Assembly: GCF_030646615.1 (NCBI RefSeq)
Contig: NZ_JAUSLG010000002.1
Coordinates: 1 to 64,000 of the forward strand
Direction of reading: 5' to 3'
DNA from: Phenylobacterium sp.
GTDB taxonomy: Bacteria; Pseudomonadota; Alphaproteobacteria; Caulobacterales; Caulobacteraceae
DNA: 64,000 nucleotides
Shown: positions 40,483-50,683 of the stretch, one piece after another
How the letters are laid out: every line of letters starts with the position of its first letter
Position numbering within the stretch: the first letter of the stretch is position 1
Made by a program: the position numbers and the translations under genes
Notes under the pieces: model-generated
The model's database searches: none
What the model saw: the letters and a program-made list of their open reading frames with translations, nothing else
What the model was told of the DNA's origin: nothing

Positions 40483-41220
40483 CTACCAGGGCGACGGCCA
40501 GGGTGGGGCCTCCGGGGGCGGGGCCACATCGGCCTGGGCCTGCAGCTCGGCGATGCGCGCCTCATAGACCTCGGCCACAGCCTCAGGGGCGGCGAAGGCG
40601 GCGTCCTCCCGGGCGCGCAGCCAGCGCCGCTGCTGCCGCTCCAGCCGCCAGTCGGGCACGCCGGCGTCCAGGGCCTGCTGGTAGGCGGCGTTCAGCCGCT
40701 GGTCGGCGGCGGCCAGGGCCGGATCGGCGCAGACCACCCGCTCGCCCTGGCTGCGGGCGCGACGGCAGTCGAAGCTGGGGGCGAAGGTCAGGTTGGCCGG
40801 CTGGCGCAGGGCCTGCCGCTCAGGCGACGCCATTTCCGGCGACGCCTCGGCCAGGGCGATCTCCGGCGGCGGCTCATAGACGGGTGGCGGATTGTGCGGC
40901 GCAGCCAACGCCATGTCCTCGGGCAGGACGTCCAGGGCCGTCCCAGGCGCCACCGCGCCGGCGGGCGGCGGGGCGGGCTGGTCGGCGACCTCGATATCCA
41001 GGGTCTGCGCCCCCTCCGGCGCCATGTCGGGCAGGTCATCGCCCAGGGTGAGGCCCAGGGCGGCGACGCCGAACACGACGGCGACGAGGCCGCCTGCGAT
41101 CCACAGGCCCCGGCGCCTGGGGGGTGGGGCCAAGGGCGCGATCGGCTCGATCCGCAGGTCGGCGGCGTCCGGATCTGCGCCAGGCTTGCGGGGGGCGGGG
41201 TCGAAGGAGTCGAGGTTCAT
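40483..41220 (-). CDS. Membrane-anchored protein with C-terminal LprI/DUF1311-like domain
   Basis: One TM (GLWIAGGLVAVVFGVAALGL), Pro/Ala-rich linker, then PSFDCRRARSQGERVVCADPALAAADQRLNAAYQQAL..WLRARED. Confidence 0.72.
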   Translation of the reverse strand: MNLDSFDPAPRKPGADPDAADLRIEPIAPLAPPPRRRGLWIAGGLVAVVFGVAALGLTLGDDLPDMAPEGAQTLDIEVADQPAPPPAGAVAPGTALDVLPEDMALAAPHNPPPVYEPPPEIALAEASPEMASPERQALRQPANLTFAPSFDCRRARSQGERVVCADPALAAADQRLNAAYQQALDAGVPDWRLERQQRRWLRAREDAAFAAPEAVAEVYEARIAELQAQADVAPPPEAPPWPSPW

Positions 41221-41319
41221 GGGCCTATCGGGCTTGGAATATGCGGACCTGTATCGACAAGCCTCAGCCCATAGGCCTGAATTGCGGCTGAACGATGCGA
41301 CCGGGGCGGGAGACTGATC

Positions 41320-41874
41320 ATGACCATGACCGACAGCGCGGCCCTGGGGCCGACCCTGGAGACCGAGCGGCTGATCCTGCGCCCGCCGGCCATGGCCGAC
41401 TTCGAGCCCTGGTGCGCCTTCTCCGCCGACGAGGAGGCGGCCCGCTATATCGGCGGGCCGATGAATCCGGCCCAGGTCTGGCGCTCCATGATGATGATCG
41501 CCGGGTCCTGGGCGCTGGAGGGCTTTTCCATGTTCTCGGTGATCGAGAAGGAGAGCGGCCGCTGGATCGGCCGGCTGGGGCCCTGGCGGCCCCATGGCTG
41601 GCCCGGGACCGAGGTGGGCTGGGGGATCATCCGCGACTGCTGGGGCCGGGGCTATGCGCCGGAGGGGGCGACCGCGGCCATGGACTGGGCCTTTGACCAT
41701 CTGGGCTGGGACGAGGTGATCCACACCATCGAGGCCGCCAATCACAATTCCCAGTCGGTGGCCCGGCGCCTGGGCTCGGCGGTCCTGCGCCAGGCCCGCC
41801 TGCCCCTGCCCATGGACGTCGATGTCGATGTGTGGGGCCAGAGCCGCGCGGCCTGGCGCGCCCGGCGGAGTTAG
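41320..41874 (+). CDS. GNAT family N-acetyltransferase (RimJ/RimL type)
   Basis: LETERLILRPPAMADFEPWCAF, EVGWGIIRDCWGRGYAPEGATAAMDWAFDHLGWDEVIHTIEAANHNSQSVARRLG. Confidence 0.92.
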   Translation: MTMTDSAALGPTLETERLILRPPAMADFEPWCAFSADEEAARYIGGPMNPAQVWRSMMMIAGSWALEGFSMFSVIEKESGRWIGRLGPWRPHGWPGTEVGWGIIRDCWGRGYAPEGATAAMDWAFDHLGWDEVIHTIEAANHNSQSVARRLGSAVLRQARLPLPMDVDVDVWGQSRAAWRARRS

Positions 41875-41880
41875 GGCGCC

Positions 41881-42720
41881 CTAGTACCAGCCGGCCGCCC
41901 GCAGCTGGCGGGCATAGGTGCGGCTGACCGGGACCTCGACCCCGTCCTTCAGGGTCAGGACCGCGCGGCCGTCGCCGCGACGGACATCTTCGATGGCGCC
42001 CCGGGCCACCCACCAGGAGCGGTGCACCTGGGCGCCCTCCAGGCCCTCCAGCTCCTCGACCGCATCCCCCAGGCGCATGAGGATCAGGTCCTGGCCCCGG
42101 GAGGTGTGCAGGCGCAGATAGTGATCCTCCGCCTCTATGGCGTGCAGCTCGGCGCCCCGCAGCCGCGGGGGCAGGCGGTCCAGGAACCGCACCGGCCGCG
42201 GCGGCGGCGGGACGGCGCTGAGCCTGCGCATGGCCTGCCGGCGGCTTTCGACCAGGGTGTTGAGCGCCGTCATGGCCAGGGCCAGGACGAAGACGCTGCC
42301 GAACAGATAGGGCAGGCCGCCCCAGGGGATCTGGCGGCCGAAGGCGAGCCCGTTCGCGACCCAGACCAGACCGGTGAAGGGTCCGGCCATGGCCAGGGCG
42401 GCCAGGAGCGAGCGGAGCCAGAGCCGAGGCGCCGCGGCGCCTGTGATCTCGTCATGGGGAAAGAGGGCGCGGACGACGAAGCCGCCCCAGAGGGCGCCGA
42501 TCGCCATCATCGGCAGCCAGTAGGCCAGCCGCAGACCGAGGGCGGCGTCCCGGTCGACGAAGGCCCCCGACAGGGCGAGGAAGCCCCCGACCGCCAGGGC
42601 GATGGCGAGCCCCCTTAGCCAGCCGGTCAGGTCCTCATAGGGACCCCAGGCCAGGGGGCGGCGCGCCGCCGACGTTTCGCCAGCCGTGGCGCGTGGCGGT
42701 TCACGACGACGGGACGTCAT
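41881..42720 (-). CDS. Membrane protein with C-terminal LytTR DNA-binding domain
   Basis: Four N-terminal hydrophobic segments; LHAIEAEDHYLRLHTSRGQDLILMRLGDAVEELEGLEGAQVHRSWWVARGAIEDVRRGDGRAVLTLKDGVEVPVSRTYARQLR. Confidence 0.9.
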   Translation of the reverse strand: MTSRRREPPRATAGETSAARRPLAWGPYEDLTGWLRGLAIALAVGGFLALSGAFVDRDAALGLRLAYWLPMMAIGALWGGFVVRALFPHDEITGAAAPRLWLRSLLAALAMAGPFTGLVWVANGLAFGRQIPWGGLPYLFGSVFVLALAMTALNTLVESRRQAMRRLSAVPPPPRPVRFLDRLPPRLRGAELHAIEAEDHYLRLHTSRGQDLILMRLGDAVEELEGLEGAQVHRSWWVARGAIEDVRRGDGRAVLTLKDGVEVPVSRTYARQLRAAGWY

Positions 42721-42808
42721 TCGGCGAAACCACGCTGGCTTCATCTCCGGCCCCACCCTTGTCTTGCGCCCAGAACGCGGCCCCGCCGCAAGGCCCAGGA
42801 GATACCCC

Positions 42809-43369
42809 ATGTCGCTCGCCCCGCAAGACGCTGTCCCTCAGAGGCGGCGCCCCGCCTGGACCTTCGGCCGCGGCTTTGCGCTCAGCATGGTGGTGGTGGC
42901 CGCCGTCCTGGGTGCGGCGCTTTGGCGGACCTGGCCGGCCATGCTGGGACAGCTGGCCGATGTGCGGCCCCATGCCCCGGACCTCGCCCTGCTGGCGGGC
43001 CTGTCGCCGGTCATCAAGGTCCACCTCTATACGGCCCTGGCCGCCCTGGGGCTCGGCGCGGGGCTGATGGCGGCGCGGAAGGGGCGGGTCTTTCACCGAA
43101 CCGCCGGCTGGATCTGGGTGGCCCTGGTGATGACCACGGCGATCTCCACCCTGTTCATCACCAGCCTGACCCCCGGACGCTGGTCGCTGATCCATCTGTT
43201 CACCGGCTGGACCCTGATCATCCTGCCGCTGGCGGTGATCTGGGCGAAGCGCCGCGAGGTGGCGCGCCACAGGCGGGCGATGATGGGCCTGTTCTATGGC
43301 GCCTTTGCGATCAATCTGATCATCGCCTTCATTCCCGGCCGCACCATGTGGAGCCTATTCTTTGGCTAG
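42809..43369 (+). CDS. DUF2306-like membrane protein
   Basis: Four hydrophobic segments; HLYTALAALGLGAGLMAARKGRVFHRTAGWIWVALVMTTAISTLFI, RHRRAMMGLFYGAFAINLIIAFIPGR. Confidence 0.72.
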   Translation: MSLAPQDAVPQRRRPAWTFGRGFALSMVVVAAVLGAALWRTWPAMLGQLADVRPHAPDLALLAGLSPVIKVHLYTALAALGLGAGLMAARKGRVFHRTAGWIWVALVMTTAISTLFITSLTPGRWSLIHLFTGWTLIILPLAVIWAKRREVARHRRAMMGLFYGAFAINLIIAFIPGRTMWSLFFG

Positions 43370-43496
43370 GCAGGCCTCGTAACTTTGGTGATGGCGTTAC
43401 GCCGGGTTAGCGGGTTGCCACGCTGGGAGGCGGCGCCTATAAGCCCGAGAACTCGCCGGTCTGGGCGAGACGATTTCAGCGACAAATCGCGGCCTC

Positions 43497-44696
43497 ATGA
43501 ACATTCACGAGCATCAAGCCAAAGCCGTCCTCGCAGAGTTCGGCGTGGCGGTCCCGCGCGGCTACGCCGCCCACACCGTCGAAGAGGCCGCCCAGGCCGC
43601 CGAGCAGCTGGGAGGCCCGGTCTGGGTCGTCAAATCCCAGATCCACGCCGGCGGCCGCGGCAAGGGCCGGTTCGAGGGCCTTGGCCCCGACGCCAAGGGC
43701 GGCGTCCGGGTGGTCAAGTCCGCCGCCGATGTGAAGTCCAACGCCCAAGAGATGCTCGGCCGTGTGCTGGTGACGCACCAGACCGGCGCCAAGGGCAAGC
43801 AGGTCAACCGCCTCTATATCGAGGAAGGCGCGGCCATCGCCCGGGAGCTCTACCTCTCCCTGCTGGTCGATCGCGACACCAGCCGGGTCTCGGTGGTCGC
43901 CTCCACCGAAGGCGGCATGGACATCGAAGAGGTCGCCGCCTCGACCCCTGAAAAGATCATCAGCTTCTCCATCGACCCGGCCACCGGCGTCTTCCCGCAT
44001 CATGGGCGGAGCCTGGCCAAGTCGCTTGGCCTGACCGGCGGTCTGGCCAAGGAAGCCGCCACCCTGCTCGGCCAGCTCTATGCGGCGTTCCTCGCCAAGG
44101 ACATGGAGATGCTCGAGATCAACCCGCTGATCGTCACCGAGGACGATCACCTGCGGGTGCTGGACGCCAAGGTCAGCTTCGACGGCAACGCGCTCTATCG
44201 CCACCCCGACATCGTGGCGCTGCGCGACACCAGCGAAGAGGACGACAAGGAGATCGAGGCGTCCAAGTACGACCTCTCCTATATCGCCCTCGATGGTGAG
44301 ATCGGCTGCATGGTCAATGGCGCGGGCCTGGCCATGGCGACCATGGACATCATCAAGCTCTATGGCGCCGAGCCGGCCAACTTCCTGGACGTGGGCGGCG
44401 GCGCCACCAAGGAGAAGGTCATCGCGGCCTTCAAGATCATCACCGCCGATCCCAGCGTGAAGGGGATCCTGGTCAATATCTTCGGCGGCATCATGCGCTG
44501 CGACATCATCGCCGAGGGCGTGGTCGAGGCGGTGAAGGAAGTCGGCCTGCAGGTGCCCCTGGTGGTTCGCCTGGAAGGCACCAATGTCGAGCTCGGCAAG
44601 CAGATCATCGCCGAGAGCGGGCTGAACGTCGTGTCCGCCAATGATCTGTCGGACGGCGCGGAAAAAATCGTCAAGGCCGTTCGGGGAGCCGCTTAA
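43497..44696 (+). CDS. sucC: Succinyl-CoA synthetase beta subunit
   Basis: [75 protein letters not shown]. Confidence 0.97.
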   Translation: MNIHEHQAKAVLAEFGVAVPRGYAAHTVEEAAQAAEQLGGPVWVVKSQIHAGGRGKGRFEGLGPDAKGGVRVVKSAADVKSNAQEMLGRVLVTHQTGAKGKQVNRLYIEEGAAIARELYLSLLVDRDTSRVSVVASTEGGMDIEEVAASTPEKIISFSIDPATGVFPHHGRSLAKSLGLTGGLAKEAATLLGQLYAAFLAKDMEMLEINPLIVTEDDHLRVLDAKVSFDGNALYRHPDIVALRDTSEEDDKEIEASKYDLSYIALDGEIGCMVNGAGLAMATMDIIKLYGAEPANFLDVGGGATKEKVIAAFKIITADPSVKGILVNIFGGIMRCDIIAEGVVEAVKEVGLQVPLVVRLEGTNVELGKQIIAESGLNVVSANDLSDGAEKIVKAVRGAA

Positions 44697-45574
44697 TGTC
44701 CATCCTCATCGGAAAAGAAACCCGCGTCATCTGCCAGGGCATCACCGGCAGCCAGGGCACGTTCCACTCCGAACAGGCCATCGCCTATGGCACCAAGATG
44801 GTCGGCGGCGTGACGCCCGGTAAGGGCGGCACGACCCATATCGGCCTGCCGGTGTTCGACACCGTCAGCGAGGCGGTCAGCCAGACCGGCGCCGAGGCCA
44901 GCGTGATCTATGTGCCGCCGCCGTTCGCCGCGGACTCGATCCTCGAGGCCATCCAGGCCGAAATCCCCCTGATCATCTGCATCACCGAGGGCATCCCGGT
45001 GGCCGACATGGTCAAGGTCAAGCGCGCCCTGTCGGGCTCCAAGTCCCGCCTGATCGGCCCCAACTGCCCCGGCGTGCTCACGCCGGACGAGTGCAAGATC
45101 GGCATCATGCCGGGAAATATCTTCAAGCGCGGCTCGGTGGGTGTTGTCTCCCGCTCCGGCACGCTTACCTACGAAGCTGTGTTTCAGACCACGCAGGTGG
45201 GCTTGGGCCAGACCACGGCCGTCGGCATCGGCGGCGACCCGGTCAAGGGCACCGAGTTCATCGACGTGCTTCAGATGTTCCTCGACGACGACGAGACCGA
45301 GTCGATCATCATGATCGGCGAGATCGGCGGCGCAGCCGAGGAAGCGGCGGCGGAATTCATCAAGAATTCACCAAAGAAGAAGCCTATGGTCGGATTCATC
45401 GCGGGACGCACCGCCCCCCCCGGGCGGCGGATGGGTCACGCGGGCGCAATCATCTCGGGTGGCAAGGGCGGCGCCGAGGACAAGATCGCAGCGATGGAAG
45501 ATGCGGGCATCCGCGTCTCGCCTTCGCCCGCGAAACTTGGCGAAACCCTGCTCCAGGTGCTCAAGGGCGCCTGA
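44696..45574 (+). CDS. sucD: Succinyl-CoA synthetase alpha subunit
   Basis: [84 protein letters not shown]. Confidence 0.97.
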   Translation: MSILIGKETRVICQGITGSQGTFHSEQAIAYGTKMVGGVTPGKGGTTHIGLPVFDTVSEAVSQTGAEASVIYVPPPFAADSILEAIQAEIPLIICITEGIPVADMVKVKRALSGSKSRLIGPNCPGVLTPDECKIGIMPGNIFKRGSVGVVSRSGTLTYEAVFQTTQVGLGQTTAVGIGGDPVKGTEFIDVLQMFLDDDETESIIMIGEIGGAAEEAAAEFIKNSPKKKPMVGFIAGRTAPPGRRMGHAGAIISGGKGGAEDKIAAMEDAGIRVSPSPAKLGETLLQVLKGA

Positions 45575-45649
45575 CACAATCAAGCGTATGGCGGTCCGCC
45601 GTCGGCTCCTCTCACCAAGAAGCTTCGCGGGCCGTCTGGAAGCGGAAGC

Positions 45650-48601
45650 ATGGCGGACGACGCAGGTCTGATTAACGAGGTTCTCGCCGAGACTTCGTTC
45701 CTTTATGGCGGCAACCTGGCCTTCGTAGAGGACCTCTACGCCCGGTGGGCGGAGAACCCCGGCTCGGTGGAGCCTTCGTGGCGGGCCTTCTTCGCCTCGC
45801 TCCACGAGCGGGCCGAGGAGATCAAGCAGGCGGCCGCCAAGCCCGGCTGGGTCCGCCCCGACGCGCCCGCCGCGCGGCCCGACTGGCTCTCGGCCCTGGA
45901 CGGGCTGTGGCCCGCCGTCGAGGCCAAGCTGGAAAAGAAGGTCGCCGAGCGCACGCCGGCCGCCTCCACCGACGCGGTCCGCGCCGCCACGCTGGATTCC
46001 CTGCGCGCCATCATGATGATCCGGGCCTACCGGATGCGCGGCCATCTGCGGGCCAATCTCGACCCCCTGGGCATCGCCATCGTCCCCGGCGACGCCAGCG
46101 AGCTGGATCCGGCCAGCTACGGCTTCACCGAGGCCGACTTCGACCGGCCGATCTTCCTGGACTATGTGCTGGGGCTCGAGACCTCCACGATCCGGGAAAT
46201 CCTCGACATCCTGCGGCGCACCTACTGCGGCGACCTGGGCGTGCAGTACATGCACATCTCCGATCCGCACCAGAAGGCCTGGATGCAGGAGCGGATCGAG
46301 GGCCGCGACAAGGAGATCGAGTTCACCGAGAAGGGCAAGATCGCCATTCTCAAGAAGCTGATCGAGGCCGAGGGCTTCGAGCGCTTCCTGCATCGCCGCT
46401 TCCCTGGCACCAAGCGCTTCGGCCTGGACGGCGGCGAGGCCATGGTCCCGGCCATGGAGCAGATCATCAAGCGCGGCGGGGCGCTGGGTGTACGCGACAT
46501 CGTGCTGGGCATGCCCCACCGGGGTCGCCTGAACGTGCTGGCCGCGGTGATGGGCAAGCCCTACCGCGTGATCTTCCACGAATTCCAGGGCGGCTCGTCC
46601 CTGCCCACCGACATCGAGGGCTCGGGCGACGTCAAGTATCATCTGGGCGCCTCGTCCGACCGCAGCTTCGACGGCAATTCGGTCCACCTGTCACTGACGG
46701 CCAATCCCAGCCACCTGGAGATCGTCAACCCGGTGGTGATCGGTAAGGCCCGCGCCAAGCAGGCCTTCACCCTGCGGGAGAATCCCGAGGCCGGCCGCGG
46801 CCATGTGCTGCCCCTGCTGCTGCATGGCGACGCCGCCTTCGCCGGCCAGGGCGTGGTGGCCGAGTGTTTCGCGCTCTCAGGCCTCAAGGGCTATGGGGTC
46901 GGCGGTTCGATCCACTTCATCGTCAACAACCAGATCGGTTTCACCACCAGCCCGAAGAACAGCCGGTCTTCGCCCTACCCCTCCGACGTCGCCCTGATGG
47001 TCGAGGCGCCGATCTTCCACGTGAACGGGGACGACCCCGAGGCCGTGGTCTTCGCCGCCAAGGTGGCCACCGAGTTCCGCCAGCAGTTTGGCAAGGACGT
47101 GGTCATCGACATGTTCTGCTATCGGCGGTTTGGTCACAACGAGGGTGACGACCCGACGATGACCCAGCCCCTGATGTACGCCAAGATCAAGGGCCACCCC
47201 TCGACCCGGGAAATCTACACCCAGCGCCTGATCGACGAGAAGGTCGTCACGACCGAGGAAGTGGACGCCTGGATCGCCGAATTCGCCGACTTCCTCGACA
47301 AGGAATTCGACGCCGGCAAGGACTACAAGGCCAACAAGGCCGACTGGCTGGACGGCAAGTGGTCGGGCCTGACCCTGCCCACCACCGAGGACCGCCGCGG
47401 CGACACCGCCGTGCCGCTGCAGAAGCTGCTGGACCTCGGCCGCAAGATCACCGCCACGCCGGAACGGATCGCCGTCCACAAGACCGTGGCCCGGGTGCTG
47501 CAGACGCGGCGCGACGCCATCGAAAGCGGCGAAGGCCTGGACTGGGCCACCGCCGAGCACCTGGCCTTCGCCGCCCTGCTGGACGAGGGCTATCCGGTGC
47601 GCCTGTCGGGCCAGGACAGCGCCCGGGGCACCTTCACCCAGCGCCACTCGGCCCTGATCGACCAGAAGACCGAGGAAACCTACTTCCCGCTGCGCAACCT
47701 CTCGCCGACCCAGGCCCATTTCGAGGTGCTGGATTCGGCCCTGTCGGAAGAGGCGGTGCTCGGCTTCGAATACGGCTTCTCCCTGGCCGAGCCCCGGACC
47801 CTGACCCTGTGGGAGGCCCAGTTCGGGGACTTCACCAACGGCGCCCAGGTGGTCATCGACCAGTTCATCTCCTCGGGCGAACGCAAGTGGCTGCGGATGA
47901 GCGGCCTCGTGATGCTGCTGCCCCACGGCTATGAGGGCCAGGGTCCGGAGCATTCGTCGGCTAGGCTCGAGCGGTTCCTGCAGTCCTGCGCCGAGGACAA
48001 TATGCAGGTGGCCAACTGCACCACCCCGGCCAACTATTTCCACATCCTGCGCCGCCAGCTGCTGCGGGAGTTCCGCAAGCCGCTGATCCTGATGACGCCC
48101 AAGAGCCTGCTGCGTCACAAGAAGGCCGTCTCGCGCCTCACCGACATGTCGGAGGGCTCGTCCTTCCACCGGGTGCTGCTGGACGACGCCGAGCGGGGCG
48201 AGAACACCACGGTCAGCCTGGTTCCCGACGACAGGATCCGTCGGGTCATCCTGTGCTCGGGCAAGGTCTATTACGATCTGCTCGAGGCCCGCGAGGCCAA
48301 GGGGATCAACGACGTCTACATCCTGCGGCTGGAGCAGTTCTATCCCTGGCCGGTGAAGTCCCTGTCCAACGAGCTCAAGCGCTTCAAGGACGCCGAGCTG
48401 GTCTGGTGCCAGGAAGAGCCCAAGAATATGGGCGGCTGGACCTTCGTCGATCCGTGGCTGGAGCTGACCCTGGAGCGCCTGAACCTCAAGACCCGCCGCG
48501 CCCGCTATGTGGGCCGTCCGGCCTCGGCCTCGACGGCCGCGGGCCTGATGAGCCGCCACCTGGCCGAGCTTGAAACCTTCCTCAACGAAGCCTTCGCCTA
48601 A
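45650..48601 (+). CDS. sucA: 2-oxoglutarate dehydrogenase E1 component
   Basis: SFLYGGNLAFVEDLYARWAENPGSVEPSWRAFF, DIVLGMPHRGRLNVLAAVMGKPYRVIFHEFQGG, LMLLPHGYEGQGPEHSSARLERFLQ. Confidence 0.97.
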   Translation: MADDAGLINEVLAETSFLYGGNLAFVEDLYARWAENPGSVEPSWRAFFASLHERAEEIKQAAAKPGWVRPDAPAARPDWLSALDGLWPAVEAKLEKKVAERTPAASTDAVRAATLDSLRAIMMIRAYRMRGHLRANLDPLGIAIVPGDASELDPASYGFTEADFDRPIFLDYVLGLETSTIREILDILRRTYCGDLGVQYMHISDPHQKAWMQERIEGRDKEIEFTEKGKIAILKKLIEAEGFERFLHRRFPGTKRFGLDGGEAMVPAMEQIIKRGGALGVRDIVLGMPHRGRLNVLAAVMGKPYRVIFHEFQGGSSLPTDIEGSGDVKYHLGASSDRSFDGNSVHLSLTANPSHLEIVNPVVIGKARAKQAFTLRENPEAGRGHVLPLLLHGDAAFAGQGVVAECFALSGLKGYGVGGSIHFIVNNQIGFTTSPKNSRSSPYPSDVALMVEAPIFHVNGDDPEAVVFAAKVATEFRQQFGKDVVIDMFCYRRFGHNEGDDPTMTQPLMYAKIKGHPSTREIYTQRLIDEKVVTTEEVDAWIAEFADFLDKEFDAGKDYKANKADWLDGKWSGLTLPTTEDRRGDTAVPLQKLLDLGRKITATPERIAVHKTVARVLQTRRDAIESGEGLDWATAEHLAFAALLDEGYPVRLSGQDSARGTFTQRHSALIDQKTEETYFPLRNLSPTQAHFEVLDSALSEEAVLGFEYGFSLAEPRTLTLWEAQFGDFTNGAQVVIDQFISSGERKWLRMSGLVMLLPHGYEGQGPEHSSARLERFLQSCAEDNMQVANCTTPANYFHILRRQLLREFRKPLILMTPKSLLRHKKAVSRLTDMSEGSSFHRVLLDDAERGENTTVSLVPDDRIRRVILCSGKVYYDLLEAREAKGINDVYILRLEQFYPWPVKSLSNELKRFKDAELVWCQEEPKNMGGWTFVDPWLELTLERLNLKTRRARYVGRPASASTAAGLMSRHLAELETFLNEAFA

Positions 48602-48647
48602 GGCGTCGTCCGCCTAAAGAACTGAATAAGAACAGGAATCTACCACT

Positions 48648-49883
48648 ATGGCCGACATCATGACCCCCGCCCTTGGCGAGTCCGTCACCGAGGCGACGGT
48701 GGCGCGCTGGACCAAGAAGGCAGGCGATGCCGTCCGTAAGGACGAGATCCTGGTGGAGCTGGAGACCGACAAGGTCAGCCTGGAAGTCGCCGCCCCGTCC
48801 GACGGCGTGCTGAGCGAGATCCTGGCCGGCGAAGGCGACACGGTCGAGCCGGGCACGGTGCTGGGCAAGATGTCCGAGGGTGGCGCGGCCGCCGCGCCCG
48901 CCAAGGCCGAAGACGCGCCCAAGGCTGAGGCCCCCAAGGCTGAAGCCGCCCCCGAACCCAAGGCCGAGGCGCCCAAGCCTGCCGCCCAGCCCGAGGTCAT
49001 GACGAGCAAGCCCGCAGCCCCCTCGGCCCAGCGGATCGCCACGGAAAACAGCCTCGACCTCTCCAAGGTCGGCGGCTCAGGCAAGGACGGCCGGGTGACC
49101 AAGGGCGACGCCATCGCCGCCCTGGAGGCCCGCGCCAATGCGCCGGCTCCAGCCGCGGCGCCCGCCGCGCCCCGGGAGCTGCATGAGCGCGAGGAGCGGG
49201 TCCGCATGACCCGCCTGCGCCAGACCATCGCGCGCCGCCTGAAGGAGGCGCAGAACAACGCCGCCATGCTCACCACCTTCAACGAGGTGGACATGAGCGC
49301 GGTCATGGCCCTGCGCACCGAATACAAGGACGTGTTCGAGAAGCGCCACGGGGTCCGCCTGGGCTTTATGAGCTTCTTCGTGAAGGCCTGTATCGCGGCC
49401 CTGAAGCAGGTGCCCGACGTCAATGCCGAGATCGACGGCCAGGACATCATCTACAAGAACCACTACGACATCGGCGTGGCGGTCGGCACCGAGAAGGGCC
49501 TGGTGGTCCCGGTCATCCGCGACGCCGACGATATGAGCCTGGCCGGGGTCGAGAAGGCCATCGGCGCCATGGGCAAGAAGGCCCGCGACGGCCAGCTGGC
49601 CCTGGACGACCTGCAGGGCGGCACCTTCACCATCTCCAACGGCGGGGTCTATGGCTCGCTGATGTCCACCCCGATCCTGAACGCCCCCCAGTCGGGCATC
49701 CTGGGCATGCACAAGATCCAGGAGCGTCCCATGGTCGTGAAGGGCCAGGTGGTGGTCCGCCCGATGATGTATCTGGCGCTGTCCTACGACCACCGCGTGG
49801 TGGACGGCCAGGGCGCGGTGACCTTCCTGGTGAAGGTCAAGGACGCCATCGAAGATCCCCAGCGCCTGCTGCTGGACCTCTAG
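48648..49883 (+). CDS. sucB: 2-oxoglutarate dehydrogenase E2 component (dihydrolipoyl succinyltransferase)
   Basis: [20 protein letters not shown] (lipoyl domain), Ala/Pro/Lys linker, C-terminal [20 protein letters not shown]. Confidence 0.97.
   Translation: MADIMTPALGESVTEATVARWTKKAGDAVRKDEILVELETDKVSLEVAAPSDGVLSEILAGEGDTVEPGTVLGKMSEGGAAAAPAKAEDAPKAEAPKAEAAPEPKAEAPKPAAQPEVMTSKPAAPSAQRIATENSLDLSKVGGSGKDGRVTKGDAIAALEARANAPAPAAAPAAPRELHEREERVRMTRLRQTIARRLKEAQNNAAMLTTFNEVDMSAVMALRTEYKDVFEKRHGVRLGFMSFFVKACIAALKQVPDVNAEIDGQDIIYKNHYDIGVAVGTEKGLVVPVIRDADDMSLAGVEKAIGAMGKKARDGQLALDDLQGGTFTISNGGVYGSLMSTPILNAPQSGILGMHKIQERPMVVKGQVVVRPMMYLALSYDHRVVDGQGAVTFLVKVKDAIEDPQRLLLDL
48886..48990 (+). repeat. Low-complexity Ala/Lys/Pro/Glu-coding linker in sucB
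   Basis: Repeated GCC-AAG-GCC-GAA / CCC-AAG-GCT-GAG triplets encoding [30 protein letters not shown]. Confidence 0.75.
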
Positions 49884-49917
49884 TCCAGGCGAGCGCTTGT
49901 CTGGAGTAGATACGGGG

Positions 49918-49927
49918 CGTATATACG
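49918..49927. promoter_or_regulatory. Perfect palindrome CGTATATACG just before vapB (possible TA operator)
   Basis: 10-bp perfect dyad, 4 bp before the antitoxin start codon. Confidence 0.45.
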
Positions 49928-49931
49928 TTCT

Positions 49932-50171
49932 ATGTCGGACCTTCGTGCGAAGATTTTCACCCATGGCGGCAGCCAGGCTGTGCGGCTTCCCAAGGCGTTT
50001 CGCTTCGACGCCTCGGAGGTTCGTATCCGCAAGGAGGGTCAACGAGTGATTTTGGAGCCGATCCAGACGGATTGGGCCGCCGTCTGGCGCGACATAGACG
50101 ACATCACCGACGCGCCCTTTCCCGACCGCGCGGAGCAACTGCTCCCGCGCGAGATCGATTTCGACGAATGA
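49932..50171 (+). CDS. vapB: AbrB/SpoVT-type antitoxin (VapB family)
   Basis: AKIFTHGGSQAVRLPKAFRFDASEVRIRKEGQRVILEPI. Confidence 0.9.
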   Translation: MSDLRAKIFTHGGSQAVRLPKAFRFDASEVRIRKEGQRVILEPIQTDWAAVWRDIDDITDAPFPDRAEQLLPREIDFDE

Positions 50172-50632
50172 GCATCAGCCTCGATACGAACGCTGCGATC
50201 GAGATCATCCGCGGGCGGCTGCCGCATTTCAGAGACTGCCTGGCGCAAGTCGACCGGGAGGGACGAGGCCTGCATCTCTCCCCCATCGTTTTCCACGAGC
50301 TCATGTACGGCGCCCATAGGAGCGACCGGCCCGTCCATCACATGGCGCAGGTCGATCGCCTGGCGTCTCAGATGACGTTGGAAAGCTGGACGCCAGAGGA
50401 CGGCCTCGCGGCCGCCCGCCTTCGCGCGGAGCTTCGCCTCTCGGGCCTGAGCATCGGCAGCTTTGACGTCCTCATCGCGGGTCAGGCTCTCAATCGAGGC
50501 TGGACCGTGGTCACCGCCAACATCCGTGAGTTCATTCGCGTGAAGGGGCTCCCTCTAGAGGACTGGTCCGACCCTGCCGGACCCGTACGCTTCCTGGGAG
50601 GCGATCTCTCACTACGCCGCCCTCGCCCCTGA
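50168..50632 (+). CDS. vapC: PIN-domain ribonuclease toxin (VapC family)
   Basis: ISLDTNAAIEIIRGR, LSPIVFHELMYGAHRS, IGSFDVLIAGQALNRGWTVVTANIREF; ATGA overlap with antitoxin. Confidence 0.9.
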   Translation: MSISLDTNAAIEIIRGRLPHFRDCLAQVDREGRGLHLSPIVFHELMYGAHRSDRPVHHMAQVDRLASQMTLESWTPEDGLAAARLRAELRLSGLSIGSFDVLIAGQALNRGWTVVTANIREFIRVKGLPLEDWSDPAGPVRFLGGDLSLRRPRP

Positions 50633-50683
50633 ATCTTCGCCCTATCCTCGTTACTGACCCTCTGACCAACGGATCCTAGTCCC

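Noticed and set aside
46877-48559. 560-aa minus-strand ORF
   Set aside because: Antisense to sucA; shadow ORF.
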